Notes: generated by a model from the letters alone, not told the origin. A stretch of 64,000 nucleotides of DNA from Cloacibacillus evryensis DSM 19522 (GCF_000585335.1 NZ_KK073872.1:2781283-2845282); one strand, 5' to 3'; positions 37,155 through 46,311 are shown, counted from the stretch's first letter. Made by a program: numbers and translations.

Positions 37155-38232
37155 CATCCTGCGCCGCACCGAGCGGCTCGCGAAAGAGCTCAGAGCGCGG
37201 GGAGCGGATGCCTTCGTCATCGTCAACGACGAAGATACGAACTGGGAGAGCCTGTTCTACATGAGCGGCTTCCGCGGAACGGCCGGCTCGCTGGCGGTCT
37301 ACGCGGACGGCGAGGCAGAACTGACGCTCGACGGGCGTTACGCCGCGCAGGGACGGGAACAATCGCCGCATAGAGTCCTTGAGCAGAAGACGAGCCTCGA
37401 GGACGACCTGACGGAAAACCTCAAAAGGCATGGCTCGCGGGAGATACTCTGCGAGGCCGGCAAGACTTTCCACGGCACCTGGGAAAAATTATCCTCGGCA
37501 GGCGGACGCTGGCGCGACGGCGGCGCCGTCATGAGAGAACTCCGCCGCGAAAAGGACGCGGGAGAGGTGGAAGAGATAAAGAGGGCCGCCGCGATCGGCG
37601 CCGAAGCCTTCCTGGAGACGCTCGACTGCGCGAAGCCCGGAATGACGGAAAAGGCCTTTGAAGCGCTGCTCAACTACAAGATAAGCCTCCTCGGAGGCGG
37701 TCCCGGCTTCGACATGATCGTCGCCTCCGGCCTTCGCAGCGTCATGCCGCACGGGCGCGCGAGCGAAAAGACGATGGAGGCGGGAGAGTGGGTCACCGTA
37801 GACTACGGCGCGCGCTGGAACGGCTATTTTTGCGACATTACGAGAAATTTTTCCATCGGGAAACCAAGCGGAGAGGCCGCGGAGATGCACGAGCTGCTGC
37901 GCAGGGCGCATAACGAGACGGCGGCGATGCTGCGCGCCGGCGTCTCCGGCGCCGGCGTTCACAAAAGAGCCGTGGAAATATTCGCCGCCGAGGGCAAAGA
38001 CGGCTGCTTTACCCACAGCCTCGGCCACGGGTTCGGCCTTGAGATACACGAGGCCCCGCTGCTATCGCCGAGGCGCGACGACATCCTGCGGGCCGGGGAC
38101 GTCGTGACCATCGAACCGGGACTCTATATACCGGGCTTCGGAGGCATGAGGCTGGAGGACGACTACCTCGTCACGGAAGACGGAGCCGAAAGATTAACGA
38201 AAAAACTAAATCAGTGTTTTTACAGTATTTAA
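37144..38232 (+). CDS. M24-family aminopeptidase P / Xaa-Pro dipeptidase
   Basis: 362 residues from ATG 37144; a longer frame starting in the upstream gene has no support. Creatinase amino-terminal domain (~1-125), then the pita-bread catalytic domain: VMPHGRASEK, VTVDYGARWNGYFCDITRNFS (metal Asp pair), HSLGHGFGLEIHE (metal His), TIEPGLYIPGFGGMRLEDDYLVT (metal Glu pair). It removes residues next to proline from peptides, which fits peptide use as carbon source. Confidence 0.93.
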   Translation: MRADILRRTERLAKELRARGADAFVIVNDEDTNWESLFYMSGFRGTAGSLAVYADGEAELTLDGRYAAQGREQSPHRVLEQKTSLEDDLTENLKRHGSREILCEAGKTFHGTWEKLSSAGGRWRDGGAVMRELRREKDAGEVEEIKRAAAIGAEAFLETLDCAKPGMTEKAFEALLNYKISLLGGGPGFDMIVASGLRSVMPHGRASEKTMEAGEWVTVDYGARWNGYFCDITRNFSIGKPSGEAAEMHELLRRAHNETAAMLRAGVSGAGVHKRAVEIFAAEGKDGCFTHSLGHGFGLEIHEAPLLSPRRDDILRAGDVVTIEPGLYIPGFGGMRLEDDYLVTEDGAERLTKKLNQCFYSI

Positions 38233-38311
38233 AATTAAATTAAAACTGTTATAATCATTCTTAGTTTTTTAAGGTTAAAAATCTTAAATAAACCAAAGGA
38301 GAGAGAAATTT

Positions 38312-38464
38312 ATGAAAAAGTACGTCTGCACCGTATGCGGTTATGTATATGATCCCGAAGCCGGCGATCCCGATTCCGGGATAGCCCCCGGCACAGCCTT
38401 TGAGGACATCCCAGACGATTGGGTCTGCCCCGTCTGCGGCGTCGGCAAAGATATGTTCGAATAG
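38312..38464 (+). CDS. rubredoxin
   Basis: 50 residues: CTVCGYVYD and CPVCGVGKD supply the four cysteines for one iron, with the usual [15 protein letters not shown] and [11 protein letters not shown] between them. Small electron carrier for oxygen and peroxide detoxification in anaerobes. AAAGGAGAGAG precedes the ATG, and it has its own terminator. Too short to stand out by length. Confidence 0.97.
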   Translation: MKKYVCTVCGYVYDPEAGDPDSGIAPGTAFEDIPDDWVCPVCGVGKDMFE

Positions 38465-38494
38465 AAAACGGCGCGCATAAGCGCCGTTTTCTTT
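38465..38494 (+). terminator. intrinsic terminator after rubredoxin
   Basis: AAAACGGCGC, loop GCATAA, GCGCCGTTTT, then CTTTA. Also usable from the other side for the convergent HD gene. Confidence 0.88.
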
Positions 38495-38593
38495 ATGCCG
38501 CCATATTTACCCTCGCCCTCGGCCCTCCCGCAATATTTCGCTTCGCCGCGGGCCCTCCCGCGCTGCGATTTTTCAGATGTTGAGATCTGTTCC

Positions 38594-39355
38594 CTAAAAC
38601 TCGTCGATCTTTTTCATCAAGCCGCCGACCACGTCGGCGACCGGGTATTCTTTGAGATCGTCGGCTATCCGCCGGAATATCCCCTCTTCTTTCAGCGTAA
38701 CGACCGAGACCGGATAATTCAGGTCAAGCGCCCAGGTAAGCTGTATCAGCCGGTAGTCCTGCAGCGAACGCGCGTTGGCGTAAGAACCGCGTCCCGTGGC
38801 GCGGACCTCTTCCACGAGCGCGGGCGAAAGCCCGCTGACCTTTTTATGGCGCGGCAGCATCTCATATACGGTGCCGTTGTCAATGCGGCTCTGCACCATG
38901 CGGAAGACGTCTATCTTGTCCGCGTCGCGTATGAGGGCGCACCAGCGGTAGATCGAGAGCGGCACGTCGGCCGGTATTTCGATCTTGTTATGGTGGCGCA
39001 CCGCCGCCAGCACTTTCTCTTTATCGCCCCTATCGATGCCCTCCCAGTCAAAGAGTCCGGCCAGTATCTCCGCTCCGCGATCGCCGTGGTCGAAACTCGC
39101 GCTGTCCTGAAAGGTCTGATAATCACGGTATTGGGAAAACCTCGCCGTGTCGTGCAGCAGCCCCACGGCGTGGGCAAGCCAGGCGTCATTCTCCTCGCGC
39201 CATTCAAGCGACTCGGCGATCGCCGAGGCCAGCCGCTGCACGCGGAAGCTGTGCCTTCTCTTGAGCTCCTGCATCCGGGCGAGCTCTCCCTCTATCCTGA
39301 ATGAATCAACGTAATCGTTGAACCATCTTTCCGTCTTTTCGCTGGAATACATCAT
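38594..39355 (-). CDS. HD-domain phosphohydrolase
   Basis: 253 residues with the HD metal motif: RRHSFRVQRLA (first His), HAVGLLHDTAR (HD pair), HHNKIE and RDADKIDVFRM (last Asp). The family includes nucleotidases and cyclic-dinucleotide or dGTP hydrolases; the exact substrate is not evident. Monocistronic, convergent with rubredoxin. Confidence 0.85.
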   Translation of the reverse strand: MMYSSEKTERWFNDYVDSFRIEGELARMQELKRRHSFRVQRLASAIAESLEWREENDAWLAHAVGLLHDTARFSQYRDYQTFQDSASFDHGDRGAEILAGLFDWEGIDRGDKEKVLAAVRHHNKIEIPADVPLSIYRWCALIRDADKIDVFRMVQSRIDNGTVYEMLPRHKKVSGLSPALVEEVRATGRGSYANARSLQDYRLIQLTWALDLNYPVSVVTLKEEGIFRRIADDLKEYPVADVVGGLMKKIDEF

Positions 39356-39644
39356 TAAAAGCCCCCAATCTCACGAAATTATACAACAGTAAGCGGATAA
39401 CTGCTCCGCAATCGCGCCGGCCGCCCCGCTTAAACTAAAAAAACGGCCCTTAAAACCTTTCATCGCCGCTCTTTTCACTAAATCGTGCCGTCATAAAGCG
39501 ATTTAAGCCATTCACGCCGCCCTTCCTAGGTATATTGGCCTTGTTGGCGGCTCCCTCATTTGAGAAGATGCTGCATGTGATATACGCCGGAAACAGGTAT
39601 CTGACGACAGCAATCTAAAAATACCATTCAAGGGGGAAATAAAG
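39356..39644. other. intergenic region without clear features
   Basis: 289 bases between divergent genes. GGGGG stands 10 bases before the ATG at 39645. I see no RNA gene and no clear promoter. Confidence 0.4.
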
Positions 39645-39908
39645 ATGGCAGTAAAGAACGACGAAGAGATCAAGAAAAGCCTGGATATGCTCGAGGCTCA
39701 CACCGGCCCGTATGACGAAAAGTTCGCGAAGTCGCACGCGGAAGACATCCACGCGATGGCAGACCGCCTTTCCGGAAAGAAGGACGACCTCTGGCAGCGT
39801 ACGAAGAAATGGTTCGACGATCACTACGATCATCTGAAAGACCATTTGCACGACGACAAGGAGAAGATCGAGACACACATCCACCGCCATAAAGAGGAAA
39901 AGAAATAG
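39645..39908 (+). CDS. small His-rich charged protein
   Basis: 87 residues, no hydrophobic segment, strongly charged and helical in appearance. The end is rich in His and Lys (HYDHLKDHLHDDKEK, HIHRHKEEKK), a possible metal-binding tail. No family recognised. It has a ribosome site (AAGGGGG) and its own strong terminator, which supports it being real. Confidence 0.65.
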   Translation: MAVKNDEEIKKSLDMLEAHTGPYDEKFAKSHAEDIHAMADRLSGKKDDLWQRTKKWFDDHYDHLKDHLHDDKEKIETHIHRHKEEKK

Positions 39909-39920
39909 CGTTAAAGCCGG

Positions 39921-39968
39921 CAAAAGCCCCGCCAGCGAGCGCCTCCAGCTTCGCGGACGGGGCTTTTG
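39921..39968 (+). terminator. intrinsic terminator
   Basis: CAAAAGCCCCG and CGGGGCTTTTG are exact reverse complements around a 26-base loop; T run at the end. Confidence 0.8.
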
Positions 39969-40028
39969 TCATAAATGACGGGGCTTAAAGCGCCGCCGTA
40001 TACGGACAAAAGGAATGCCTCCCGCGGC

Positions 40029-40694
40029 TCAGCCTTGTCTGAGGCGAAAATGGCTCTTATAAAAATCGAGCAGCCCCTCGTCTCGCATTTTGGAAAGCTC
40101 GCCCGACATCGCGCTGCGGTCTACGGAGAGATAGTCGGCGAGCTGCTGGCGGTTGAAGGTTATATCGAACTCAGGGCTTCCGAGGCGCATAGACTCGGCG
40201 GAGAGATAGGAGAGCAGCTTCTGGCGGGTGGTGCGCTGCGCCATGTGCGTGAGTTTGTCGTTGAAGCGCAGATTCTTTTCGGCGAGGACGGAGAGCAGGT
40301 TTCTAAGCAGCCGCGAGTGGAATTCACAGGCGGAACTGCAAGTCGTGAGGACGCGGCGCACGTTCATAAACATAACCGCGGCGGCCTCGGCGGCCACGAC
40401 GCTGACGCCGAGCGCGGCGCCGGGCGTACAGGCGTAGCTTTCGGCGAATATCTGTCCGGGCCCGATCTCCGTCACGATGTTCCTGTTGCCCCAGAAGTCT
40501 TCCTTGACAATGTGGACGGAGCCGCTCAGCACCATTCCGATAGCCTCGGTGCTGTCGCCGAAACGCATCACGAACTCGTGCCGCGCATATTTTCTCGCCT
40601 TCACCGAAAGGCAGCCGAGCATCGCCTCGATCTCACTCTCCTCTATACCTTTGAAGAGCGGTGATTTTTTTATCGTCTCAAGATATTTTTTCAT
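40029..40694 (-). CDS. Crp/Fnr-family transcriptional regulator
   Basis: 221 residues: cyclic-nucleotide-binding-like sensor domain (~10-125), long dimer helix, and winged HTH (~150-215; FNRQQLADYLSVDRSAMSGELSKMRDEG). No Fnr-type amino-terminal cysteine cluster. Divergent from a ferredoxin-hcp pair, the arrangement of HcpR-type nitrosative-stress regulators that sense NO through haem. AAAGGAG before ATG. Confidence 0.88.
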   Translation of the reverse strand: MKKYLETIKKSPLFKGIEESEIEAMLGCLSVKARKYARHEFVMRFGDSTEAIGMVLSGSVHIVKEDFWGNRNIVTEIGPGQIFAESYACTPGAALGVSVVAAEAAAVMFMNVRRVLTTCSSACEFHSRLLRNLLSVLAEKNLRFNDKLTHMAQRTTRQKLLSYLSAESMRLGSPEFDITFNRQQLADYLSVDRSAMSGELSKMRDEGLLDFYKSHFRLRQG

Positions 40695-40707
40695 ATTTCT
40701 CCTTTTT

Positions 40708-40721
40708 GTTGTTTATACAAC
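40708..40721. promoter_or_regulatory. candidate Crp/Fnr-type operator
   Basis: GTTGTTTATACAAC: 5-bp arms GTTGT/ACAAC separated by 4 bases, the classical geometry of Crp/Fnr sites, 14 bases before the regulator start and about 105 before the ferredoxin gene. TATATT (40730-40735) and TAGTAT (40741-40746) downstream may be -10 boxes. Confidence 0.5.
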
Positions 40722-40825
40722 CGATTCATTATATTTATTGTAGTATCCTCTAAACGTAAAAGCAAGAGAGCCAGAAAATCAATAAAAATAAATATTGAAG
40801 ATAAACAGGTTTGGGAGGAAAAGCG

Positions 40826-41536
40826 ATGTTAAGGAGAATAATCGAGATAGACGAAACAAAATGCAACGGCTGCGGCGCCTGCGCCGACGCCTGCCACGAG
40901 GGCGCGATCGCGATGGTAGGCGGCAAGGCGAAGCTGATGCGCGACGATTACTGCGACGGTCTCGGGGACTGCCTGCCCGCCTGCCCCGCCGGAGCGATCA
41001 CCTTCGTGGAGCGTGAGGCGGCGGCCTATGACAAAGAGGCGGCGTCGGCAAATATAGCCGCGAAGAGGACGGCAGGCGGCAGCCTGCCCTGCGGCTGCCC
41101 GGGGACTCACTCGCGCGGGATCACACGCATGGAGCGGGAGACAGAGGCGGAAGCCTGCCGTCCCCAGGCCGCTTCACGGCTCTCGCAGTGGCCGGTCCAG
41201 ATAAAATTGGTCCCCGTAAACGCGCCCTATTTCGACGGGGCAAAGCTGCTCGTCGCCGCCGACTGCACGGCCTTCGCGCGCGCCGATTTCCACGAGCGGT
41301 TCATCAAGAACCACGTGACGCTGGTCGGCTGCCCGAAGCTCGACGCCGGCGACTATTCGGAAAAGCTTACTGAAATACTGAAGAACAACGATATCAAAAG
41401 CGTTACCGTCGTGCGTATGGAGGTGCCGTGCTGCGGCGGCATCGAGGCGGCGGTGAAGAAGGCGCTGCAGGCCAGCGGGAAATTCATTCCCTGGCAGGTC
41501 GCAACCATCTCCGTAGAGGGAGAGATCATCGATTAG
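40826..41536 (+). CDS. 4Fe-4S ferredoxin-type protein, Hcp partner
   Basis: 236 residues from ATG 40826 (GGGAGG ahead). Two [4Fe-4S] motifs in the first 60 residues (CNGCGACADACHEGAI, CDGLGDCLPACPAGAI), a Cys/Gly stretch (LPCGCPG) and a ~130-residue carboxy-terminal domain with DCTAFARADFHE and VPCCGGIEAAVKKA. Frequently found next to hybrid cluster proteins in anaerobes, where it likely supplies electrons. Same strand and 59 bases before hcp. Confidence 0.88.
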   Translation: MLRRIIEIDETKCNGCGACADACHEGAIAMVGGKAKLMRDDYCDGLGDCLPACPAGAITFVEREAAAYDKEAASANIAAKRTAGGSLPCGCPGTHSRGITRMERETEAEACRPQAASRLSQWPVQIKLVPVNAPYFDGAKLLVAADCTAFARADFHERFIKNHVTLVGCPKLDAGDYSEKLTEILKNNDIKSVTVVRMEVPCCGGIEAAVKKALQASGKFIPWQVATISVEGEIID

Positions 41537-41595
41537 GACCGGCGCGGACGGCACTATGACCGGTGGCTCCGCAAATCATGAAGGGAGAGATAATC

Positions 41596-43173
41596 ATGGA
41601 AGAGAAGATGTTTTGTTTTCAATGCGAACAGACGGCCGGCGGCAAAGGCTGCATGGGAAGGGCGGGCGTCTGCGGCAAACCGGCGGATACGGCGCTGCTG
41701 CAGGATGAGCTGACAGGGGCCCTGATCGGCCTTGCGCGCGCCGCGAACGGGAAAAGCCCGTCGGAGAGCGCGGACAGGGCGATGCTCGCGGGGCTCTTCA
41801 CCACGGTGACTAACGTAAACTTCGACAGCGGCACCGTAAAAGAAATGACCGGCAAGGTGCGGGCCGAGGAACAGAAGCTCGCGGGATGTTCGTGCGGCTG
41901 CGGATGCGGCGAGTATGACGTGAGGGGGCTGTGGGATGCGGACGAGGACGTCCGCTCGCTAAAATCACTGATCCTCTTCGGGCTGCGCGGCATGGCGGCC
42001 TACGCCTACCACGCGATGGTCCTCGGCTATAGCGACAGGGAGGTCAACGACTTCTTTTACGAGGCGCTCGCCGCGATAGGACGCGAAAATACGATGGATG
42101 CGCTGCTGCCGCTCGTCCTTAAAACGGGGGAGGTCAACCTCCGCTGCATGGAGCTGCTAGACAGGGCGAACACCGGCACCTTTGGGACGCCGGAACCGAC
42201 CACCGTATCTTTTAAGGTCGAAAAGGGCCCCTTCATCGTCATCAGCGGCCACGACCTGCGCGACCTGAAACTGCTGCTTGACCAGAGCGCGGGCAAGGGC
42301 GTCAATATCTACACGCACGGTGAAATGCTGCCGGCGCACGCCTACCCGGAACTGAAAAAGTACCCGCACCTCAAAGGCAATTTCGGCACCGCCTGGCAGA
42401 ACCAGCAGCGGGAGTTCGACGGCGTACCCGCGCCGATACTCTTCACCACGAACTGCCTGATGCCGGTCAAGCCCTCGTACGCGGACCGCGTCTTCACCAC
42501 CGAAGTGGTCTCCTATCCCGGTCTGGTCCACATCGGCGAGGACAAAGATTTCGCCCCCGTCATCGCCAAAGCCATTGAGCTCGGCGGCTGGAGCGGGGAT
42601 AAGAGCTTTACGGGCATCAACGGCGGCGGCCATACCGTGACCGGCTTCGGCCACGGCGCGGTGCTCGCCGCCGCGGATAAGGTCGTGGAGGCGGTAAAAT
42701 CGGGAGCGATACGCCGCTTCTTCCTCGTCGGCGGCTGCGACGGCGCGAAACCCGGACGCAACTACTACACGGAGTTCGTTGAGAAGAGCCCCGCGGACAC
42801 GATAATCCTCACGCTCGCCTGCGGCAAGTACCGCTTCAACGACCTCGACCTCGGTACGATCGGCGGCTTCCCGCGCATCATGGACATGGGACAGTGCAAC
42901 GACGCTTACAGCGCGATCCGCGTCGCCGTGGCGCTCTCGGAGGCATTCAAATGCGGCGTCAACGACCTGCCGCTCACGCTCGTACTCTCATGGTATGAAC
43001 AAAAGGCCGTCTGCATCCTGCTGACGCTGCTCCACCTCGGGATAAGGAACATCCTGCTCGGCCCGACGCTCCCGGCCTTCGTCTCGCCGAACGTGCTCAA
43101 CTTCCTTGTCGAACACTACAACATCGCCCCCATCGGCACGCCGGAGGCGGATCTGAAAAAAATCCTCGGATAA
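41596..43173 (+). CDS. hcp: hybrid cluster protein / hydroxylamine reductase
   Basis: 525 residues from ATG 41596 (AAGGGAGAG ahead). The amino-terminal CFQCEQTAGGKGC then GVC gives the cubane cluster ligands. Cysteines in TTNCLMPV, VGGCDGAKPGR and LACGKYRFND with Glu residues hold the hybrid Fe-S-O cluster. Hcp reduces NO to N2O or hydroxylamine to ammonia. It forms a module with the ferredoxin and the divergent Crp/Fnr gene. Confidence 0.96.
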   Translation: MEEKMFCFQCEQTAGGKGCMGRAGVCGKPADTALLQDELTGALIGLARAANGKSPSESADRAMLAGLFTTVTNVNFDSGTVKEMTGKVRAEEQKLAGCSCGCGCGEYDVRGLWDADEDVRSLKSLILFGLRGMAAYAYHAMVLGYSDREVNDFFYEALAAIGRENTMDALLPLVLKTGEVNLRCMELLDRANTGTFGTPEPTTVSFKVEKGPFIVISGHDLRDLKLLLDQSAGKGVNIYTHGEMLPAHAYPELKKYPHLKGNFGTAWQNQQREFDGVPAPILFTTNCLMPVKPSYADRVFTTEVVSYPGLVHIGEDKDFAPVIAKAIELGGWSGDKSFTGINGGGHTVTGFGHGAVLAAADKVVEAVKSGAIRRFFLVGGCDGAKPGRNYYTEFVEKSPADTIILTLACGKYRFNDLDLGTIGGFPRIMDMGQCNDAYSAIRVAVALSEAFKCGVNDLPLTLVLSWYEQKAVCILLTLLHLGIRNILLGPTLPAFVSPNVLNFLVEHYNIAPIGTPEADLKKILG

Positions 43174-43197
43174 CATTACTGTAATAGAACGAACGGG

Positions 43198-43240
43198 AGG
43201 CCGGAGGCGCGTCATAACGACAGCCTCCGGCCTTTCTTCA
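43198..43240 (+). terminator. terminator of fdx-hcp
   Basis: AGGCCGGAGGC (43198-43208) and GCCTCCGGCCT (43223-43233) with TTCTTC following. Confidence 0.85.
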
Positions 43241-43612
43241 TATAGGGAGGGACAACGACTGCCGTAATTGATCTACCTTTGCCCACATAATATCTTATTT
43301 ACTATTAAAGAATAAATACTGTCGCCCCAATTATAAGTGACCGTATTATATTTTGTCCGCCATACAAATAGAGGCAAGAAAAGAGAGACAAGAGATAAAA
43401 ACTCTTGTCTCTCTTTTCTTCTATTAGGTATTTTTATTTTATCGACTTTATCAAGCGAGATTCTTAACGAATTAAGATTTTTAGGTAGTGCCAAGAGGGA
43501 CGTTTTTCCCTTAATCTCCAAGTTCTCCAAACCACAAAAATCCAGGTGTGCGTCGAAACTTCTCAAAGCAGATTTTCTCCGTTCGGCGGGATGGCGCTCT
43601 TTAGGGAAACAA
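43241..43612. other. AT-richer non-coding stretch next to an IS scar
   Basis: No credible gene; an open frame on the minus strand (43273-43566) has no family features. It contains a perfect 19-bp stem (43376-43394 with 43402-43420, arm AAGAAAAGAGAGACAAGAG, 7-base loop), purine-only but for one base and so unlike neighbouring hairpins. Base use suggests acquired DNA. Confidence 0.5.
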
Positions 43613-44041
43613 TCAATGTATTACGCCTGGATTCACATTTGGATAAGGCCCCGCCTTGCGGCAGTGCTGCTTTTCGTAAGTCGTATCGTCGATGATGAAG
43701 ACGTTCACACGTTCTTTCGAGGTAAGTCTTTCAAGAAAGCATGTTACGATCTTTGCCGCCAGCACCGTCGTAAAATTGAGCCAGTTGATGCTCGTAGAAT
43801 TGAGAAATCTGTAAAACGTATCTTTGGCGCATAGATCAGACCTTTTAAGTTCCTCAAACAGGCCTCGGTGTAAAAACAAAAGCTCGAAAAGTTTATGGAA
43901 CAGTAAGACAGACTGTATCCCCTTTTCCTTGTAAACGTTGGAACGCCTCAGAAGTTTTGAAAGCTCACAATTCCTGAAGAAAGCGTCGATGGTTGTTATA
44001 AGTTCATTTTCTTTTGTGTCTTCATATGCTATTCTATTCAT
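43613..44041 (-). pseudogene. amino-terminal fragment of an IS4-like transposase
   Basis: About 130 recognisable residues: MNRIAYEDTKENELITTIDAF, DTFYRFLNSTSINW and VFIIDDTTYEK, the first catalytic Asp region of a DDE transposase. The sequence then departs from the family and stops, so the catalytic core and carboxy terminus are gone. CAGGAGGG before the ATG. AT-rich against its surroundings: a decayed insertion. Confidence 0.75.
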
Positions 44042-44199
44042 GGCATGAGGCCCTCCTGCGGTTTTGTTTTCGACGATAAAATCATGGCAGAAAAGGACTC
44101 ATGCCGCTTCTTTTTGGCCTGAAAATATTGAGTTTTCAAGGTGCGTGCGATGTTTTGCTAGTGCGAAGTTTCAGAATAAAAACATAAGGATGGTATTTC
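44042..44199. mobile_element. probable upstream end of the decayed IS
   Basis: AT-rich 158 bases between the transposase start and the RhuM fragment. GTGCGAAGTTTCAG (44161-44174) may be the terminal inverted repeat; its partner is not present on the truncated side. Confidence 0.35.
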
Positions 44200-44541
44200 T
44201 TGAACAACAAACCTAATACAGATATCGTCATGTACACCACTGATGATGGTACGACAAAAATAGAAGCAACCTTTGATAAGGATACCGTATGGCTGTCCAT
44301 TGACCAGATGGCAGAATTATTTCAGCGTGACCGCAGTGTTATCGGAAAACATGTGCGTAATGCGTTTAAAGAAGGAGAACTGGTTAAAGATTCAGTGTGG
44401 GCAAAATTTGCCTACACTGCTGCTGATGGAAAAGATTATAATGTCGATTATTATAATCTTGATGTCATTATTTCCGTGGGTTACCGTGTAAAGTCTGTTT
44501 TAGACGCACAACTGTCCCACCCCCATCCGGAATCATGTTAG
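44200..44541 (+). pseudogene. truncated RhuM-family protein
   Basis: TTG start with AAGGATGG ahead; 113 codons, of which about 100 match the front of RhuM/Fic-associated phage-type proteins (DTVWLSIDQMAELFQRDRS, HVRNAFKEGEL, YNLDVIISVGYRVKS). After YRVKS the family would continue for some 200 residues, but here the frame runs into unrelated DNA and stops. A remnant of an accessory island. Confidence 0.8.
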
Positions 44542-44612
44542 TGAGAGTCCAATAAAAACACGATATTTCGGACAGATTTGATCATGATACGACAATGAAA
44601 TACACAGTATAA

Positions 44613-44656
44613 AAAATGACCATGCTTGAACATTTCTACTCTTGCATGGCCATTTT
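44613..44656. terminator. hairpin in the accessory scar
   Basis: AAAATGACCATGC pairs with GCATGGCCATTTT (one mismatch), 18-base loop. A possible terminator of lost mobile DNA. Confidence 0.45.
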
Positions 44657-44778
44657 CTGTTGCACCCGCTTGAAGGTGTCACTCAAAATTTACCTGCTAT
44701 TGTAAATCCCTAAGTGAATGCTCCCTAACGGAGGCCTCGTCCCGCTTAAATTATTTTAAAAAAAATACATCCCGCCGG

Positions 44779-45339
44779 CTAAATCATCGCGAGAAAATAC
44801 CTGTGCACTCGCTCGTCTCCGGTGACCTCGGGATGAAAGGCGGTGACTAGCATGTTTTTCTCACGCGCCGCCGTGATCAGCCCTTCGTGCTCGGAGAGGA
44901 CCTCAACGCCCTCCCCCGCTGCCGAGATATAGGGCGCGCGGATGAAGGGCATTTCGACCCCCTTCATGCCCGCGAACTCCCCGCGCGCGATGAAACTGCC
45001 AAGCTGACGGCCGTAGCCGTTGCGGCGCACGGTGATGTCCATCGCCGCGAAGTGGCGGCGTCCGTCGTTTTCGATATTTTTCGCGAGCAGGATCATCCCC
45101 GCGCAGGTGCCGTAGACGGGGAGGCCGTCCGCGATCATCCTTTCCATCGGCTCGAAGAGCCCCAGTTCGCGCAGCAGCTTTCCCTGCGCCGTGCTCTCTC
45201 CGCCGGGCAGGATCAGCGCGTCGAGCCCCTTGAGATCGGCGCGCCCGCGTATCCCGGCGGCCTCCGCGCCGATGCGTTCAAGCATCGCGCGGTGCTCCGC
45301 GAAGGCTCCCTGCACAGCGCAGACTCCGACGCGCTTCAT
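44779..45339 (-). CDS. pdxT: PdxT, glutaminase subunit of PLP synthase
   Basis: 186 residues. LPGGESTAQGKL, nucleophile in VYGTCAGMILLA, and the His-Glu dyad in TAFHPEVTGDERVHRY. It makes ammonia from glutamine for PdxS. Its start shares one base with the pdxS stop. Confidence 0.97.
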   Translation of the reverse strand: MKRVGVCAVQGAFAEHRAMLERIGAEAAGIRGRADLKGLDALILPGGESTAQGKLLRELGLFEPMERMIADGLPVYGTCAGMILLAKNIENDGRRHFAAMDITVRRNGYGRQLGSFIARGEFAGMKGVEMPFIRAPYISAAGEGVEVLSEHEGLITAAREKNMLVTAFHPEVTGDERVHRYFLAMI

Positions 45340-46217
45340 TATTTTCCGCGCTCCGCCATCAGCACGGCAATCTCGCTCTCGTTGATGCCGACCATCGCGC
45401 CGCCGAGATCCTCCGATATTGCCGCCAATATTCCCGGATCATCATAATTCGTGACGGCCTTGACGATTGCCGCCGCCCGCTTTTCCGGATCGCCGGACTT
45501 GAAGATGCCGCTGCCGACAAAGACACCCTCCGCGCCAAGCAGCATCATCAGCGCCGCGTCGGCGGGAGTCGCCACGCCGCCCGCCGCGAAGTTGACGACC
45601 GGCAGCCTGCCCGTGTCGTGGACCTCGCGCAGCAGCGCGCAGGGGACCTGCAATTCCTTCGCCGCCTCAAAGAGCTCGTCGGCGCGCATCGATACCACGC
45701 GCGCGATCTCCGCCTGCATCGCGCGCATGTGGCGCACGGCCTGCACGACGTCGCCGGTCCCCGGTTCGCCCTTCGTGCGGATCATCGTCGCCCCCTCCTC
45801 TATGCGGCGCAGCGCCTCCGAAAGGTTACGCGCGCCGCAGACGAAGGGCACGCGGAACTGCGTCTTGTCGATGTGATAGGTATCGTCGGCTGGGCTCAGG
45901 ACTTCGCTCTCGTCGATGTAATCTATCTCGATCGCCTCGAGGATGCGCGCCTCCGCGATGTGGCCGATACGGCACTTCGCCATCACGGGAATGCTGACGG
46001 CCTGCTGGATGCCCTTGATCATCTTCGGATCGCTCATGCGCGAAACGCCGCCCGCCGCGCGGATATCCGCCGGAATGCGCTCCAGCGCCATCACCGCGCA
46101 GGCCCCCGCCGCCTCGGCGACCTTCGCCTGTTCCGGCGTGGTGACGTCCATAATGACGCCGCCCTTGAGCATCTTCGCCAGGTCGCGGTTCAATTTTATC
46201 TGTTCCATGTTGTCCAT
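45339..46217 (-). CDS. pdxS: PdxS, PLP synthase
   Basis: 292 residues, highly conserved (beta/alpha)8 enzyme that builds pyridoxal 5'-phosphate from ribose 5-phosphate, glyceraldehyde 3-phosphate and ammonia. Seen: [12 protein letters not shown] (catalytic Asp/Lys region), [19 protein letters not shown] and [36 protein letters not shown] before ATG. Divergent from a MocR-type regulator. Confidence 0.98.
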   Translation of the reverse strand: MDNMEQIKLNRDLAKMLKGGVIMDVTTPEQAKVAEAAGACAVMALERIPADIRAAGGVSRMSDPKMIKGIQQAVSIPVMAKCRIGHIAEARILEAIEIDYIDESEVLSPADDTYHIDKTQFRVPFVCGARNLSEALRRIEEGATMIRTKGEPGTGDVVQAVRHMRAMQAEIARVVSMRADELFEAAKELQVPCALLREVHDTGRLPVVNFAAGGVATPADAALMMLLGAEGVFVGSGIFKSGDPEKRAAAIVKAVTNYDDPGILAAISEDLGGAMVGINESEIAVLMAERGK

Positions 46218-46268
46218 CTTTTTTCTTCCTCCAACTCATCCTAAAAAACTTCACAGCTGTGTGATGTT

Positions 46269-46297
46269 GTTATATGATATATTTGTCATTGCTTCAA
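46269..46297 (-). promoter_or_regulatory. pdxST promoter
   Basis: Minus strand TTGAAG (46292-46297), 17 bases, TATAAC (46269-46274). A TCACAGCTGTGTGA inverted repeat (46251-46264) lies just downstream. Confidence 0.55.
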
Positions 46298-46311
46298 TGG
46301 ACAAATATTAT
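46283..46311 (+). promoter_or_regulatory. pdxR promoter, overlapping the pdxST promoter
   Basis: TTGTCA (46283-46288), 17 bases, TATTAT (46306-46311). It lies face to face with the pdxST promoter, within an inverted repeat ATTTGTCATTG...CAATGGACAAAT (46281-46305), so one bound regulator could control both directions. Confidence 0.6.

Noticed and set aside
43273-43566. 97-codon minus-strand frame after hcp
   Set aside because: No recognisable family; it spans a perfect hairpin and the remains of acquired DNA.
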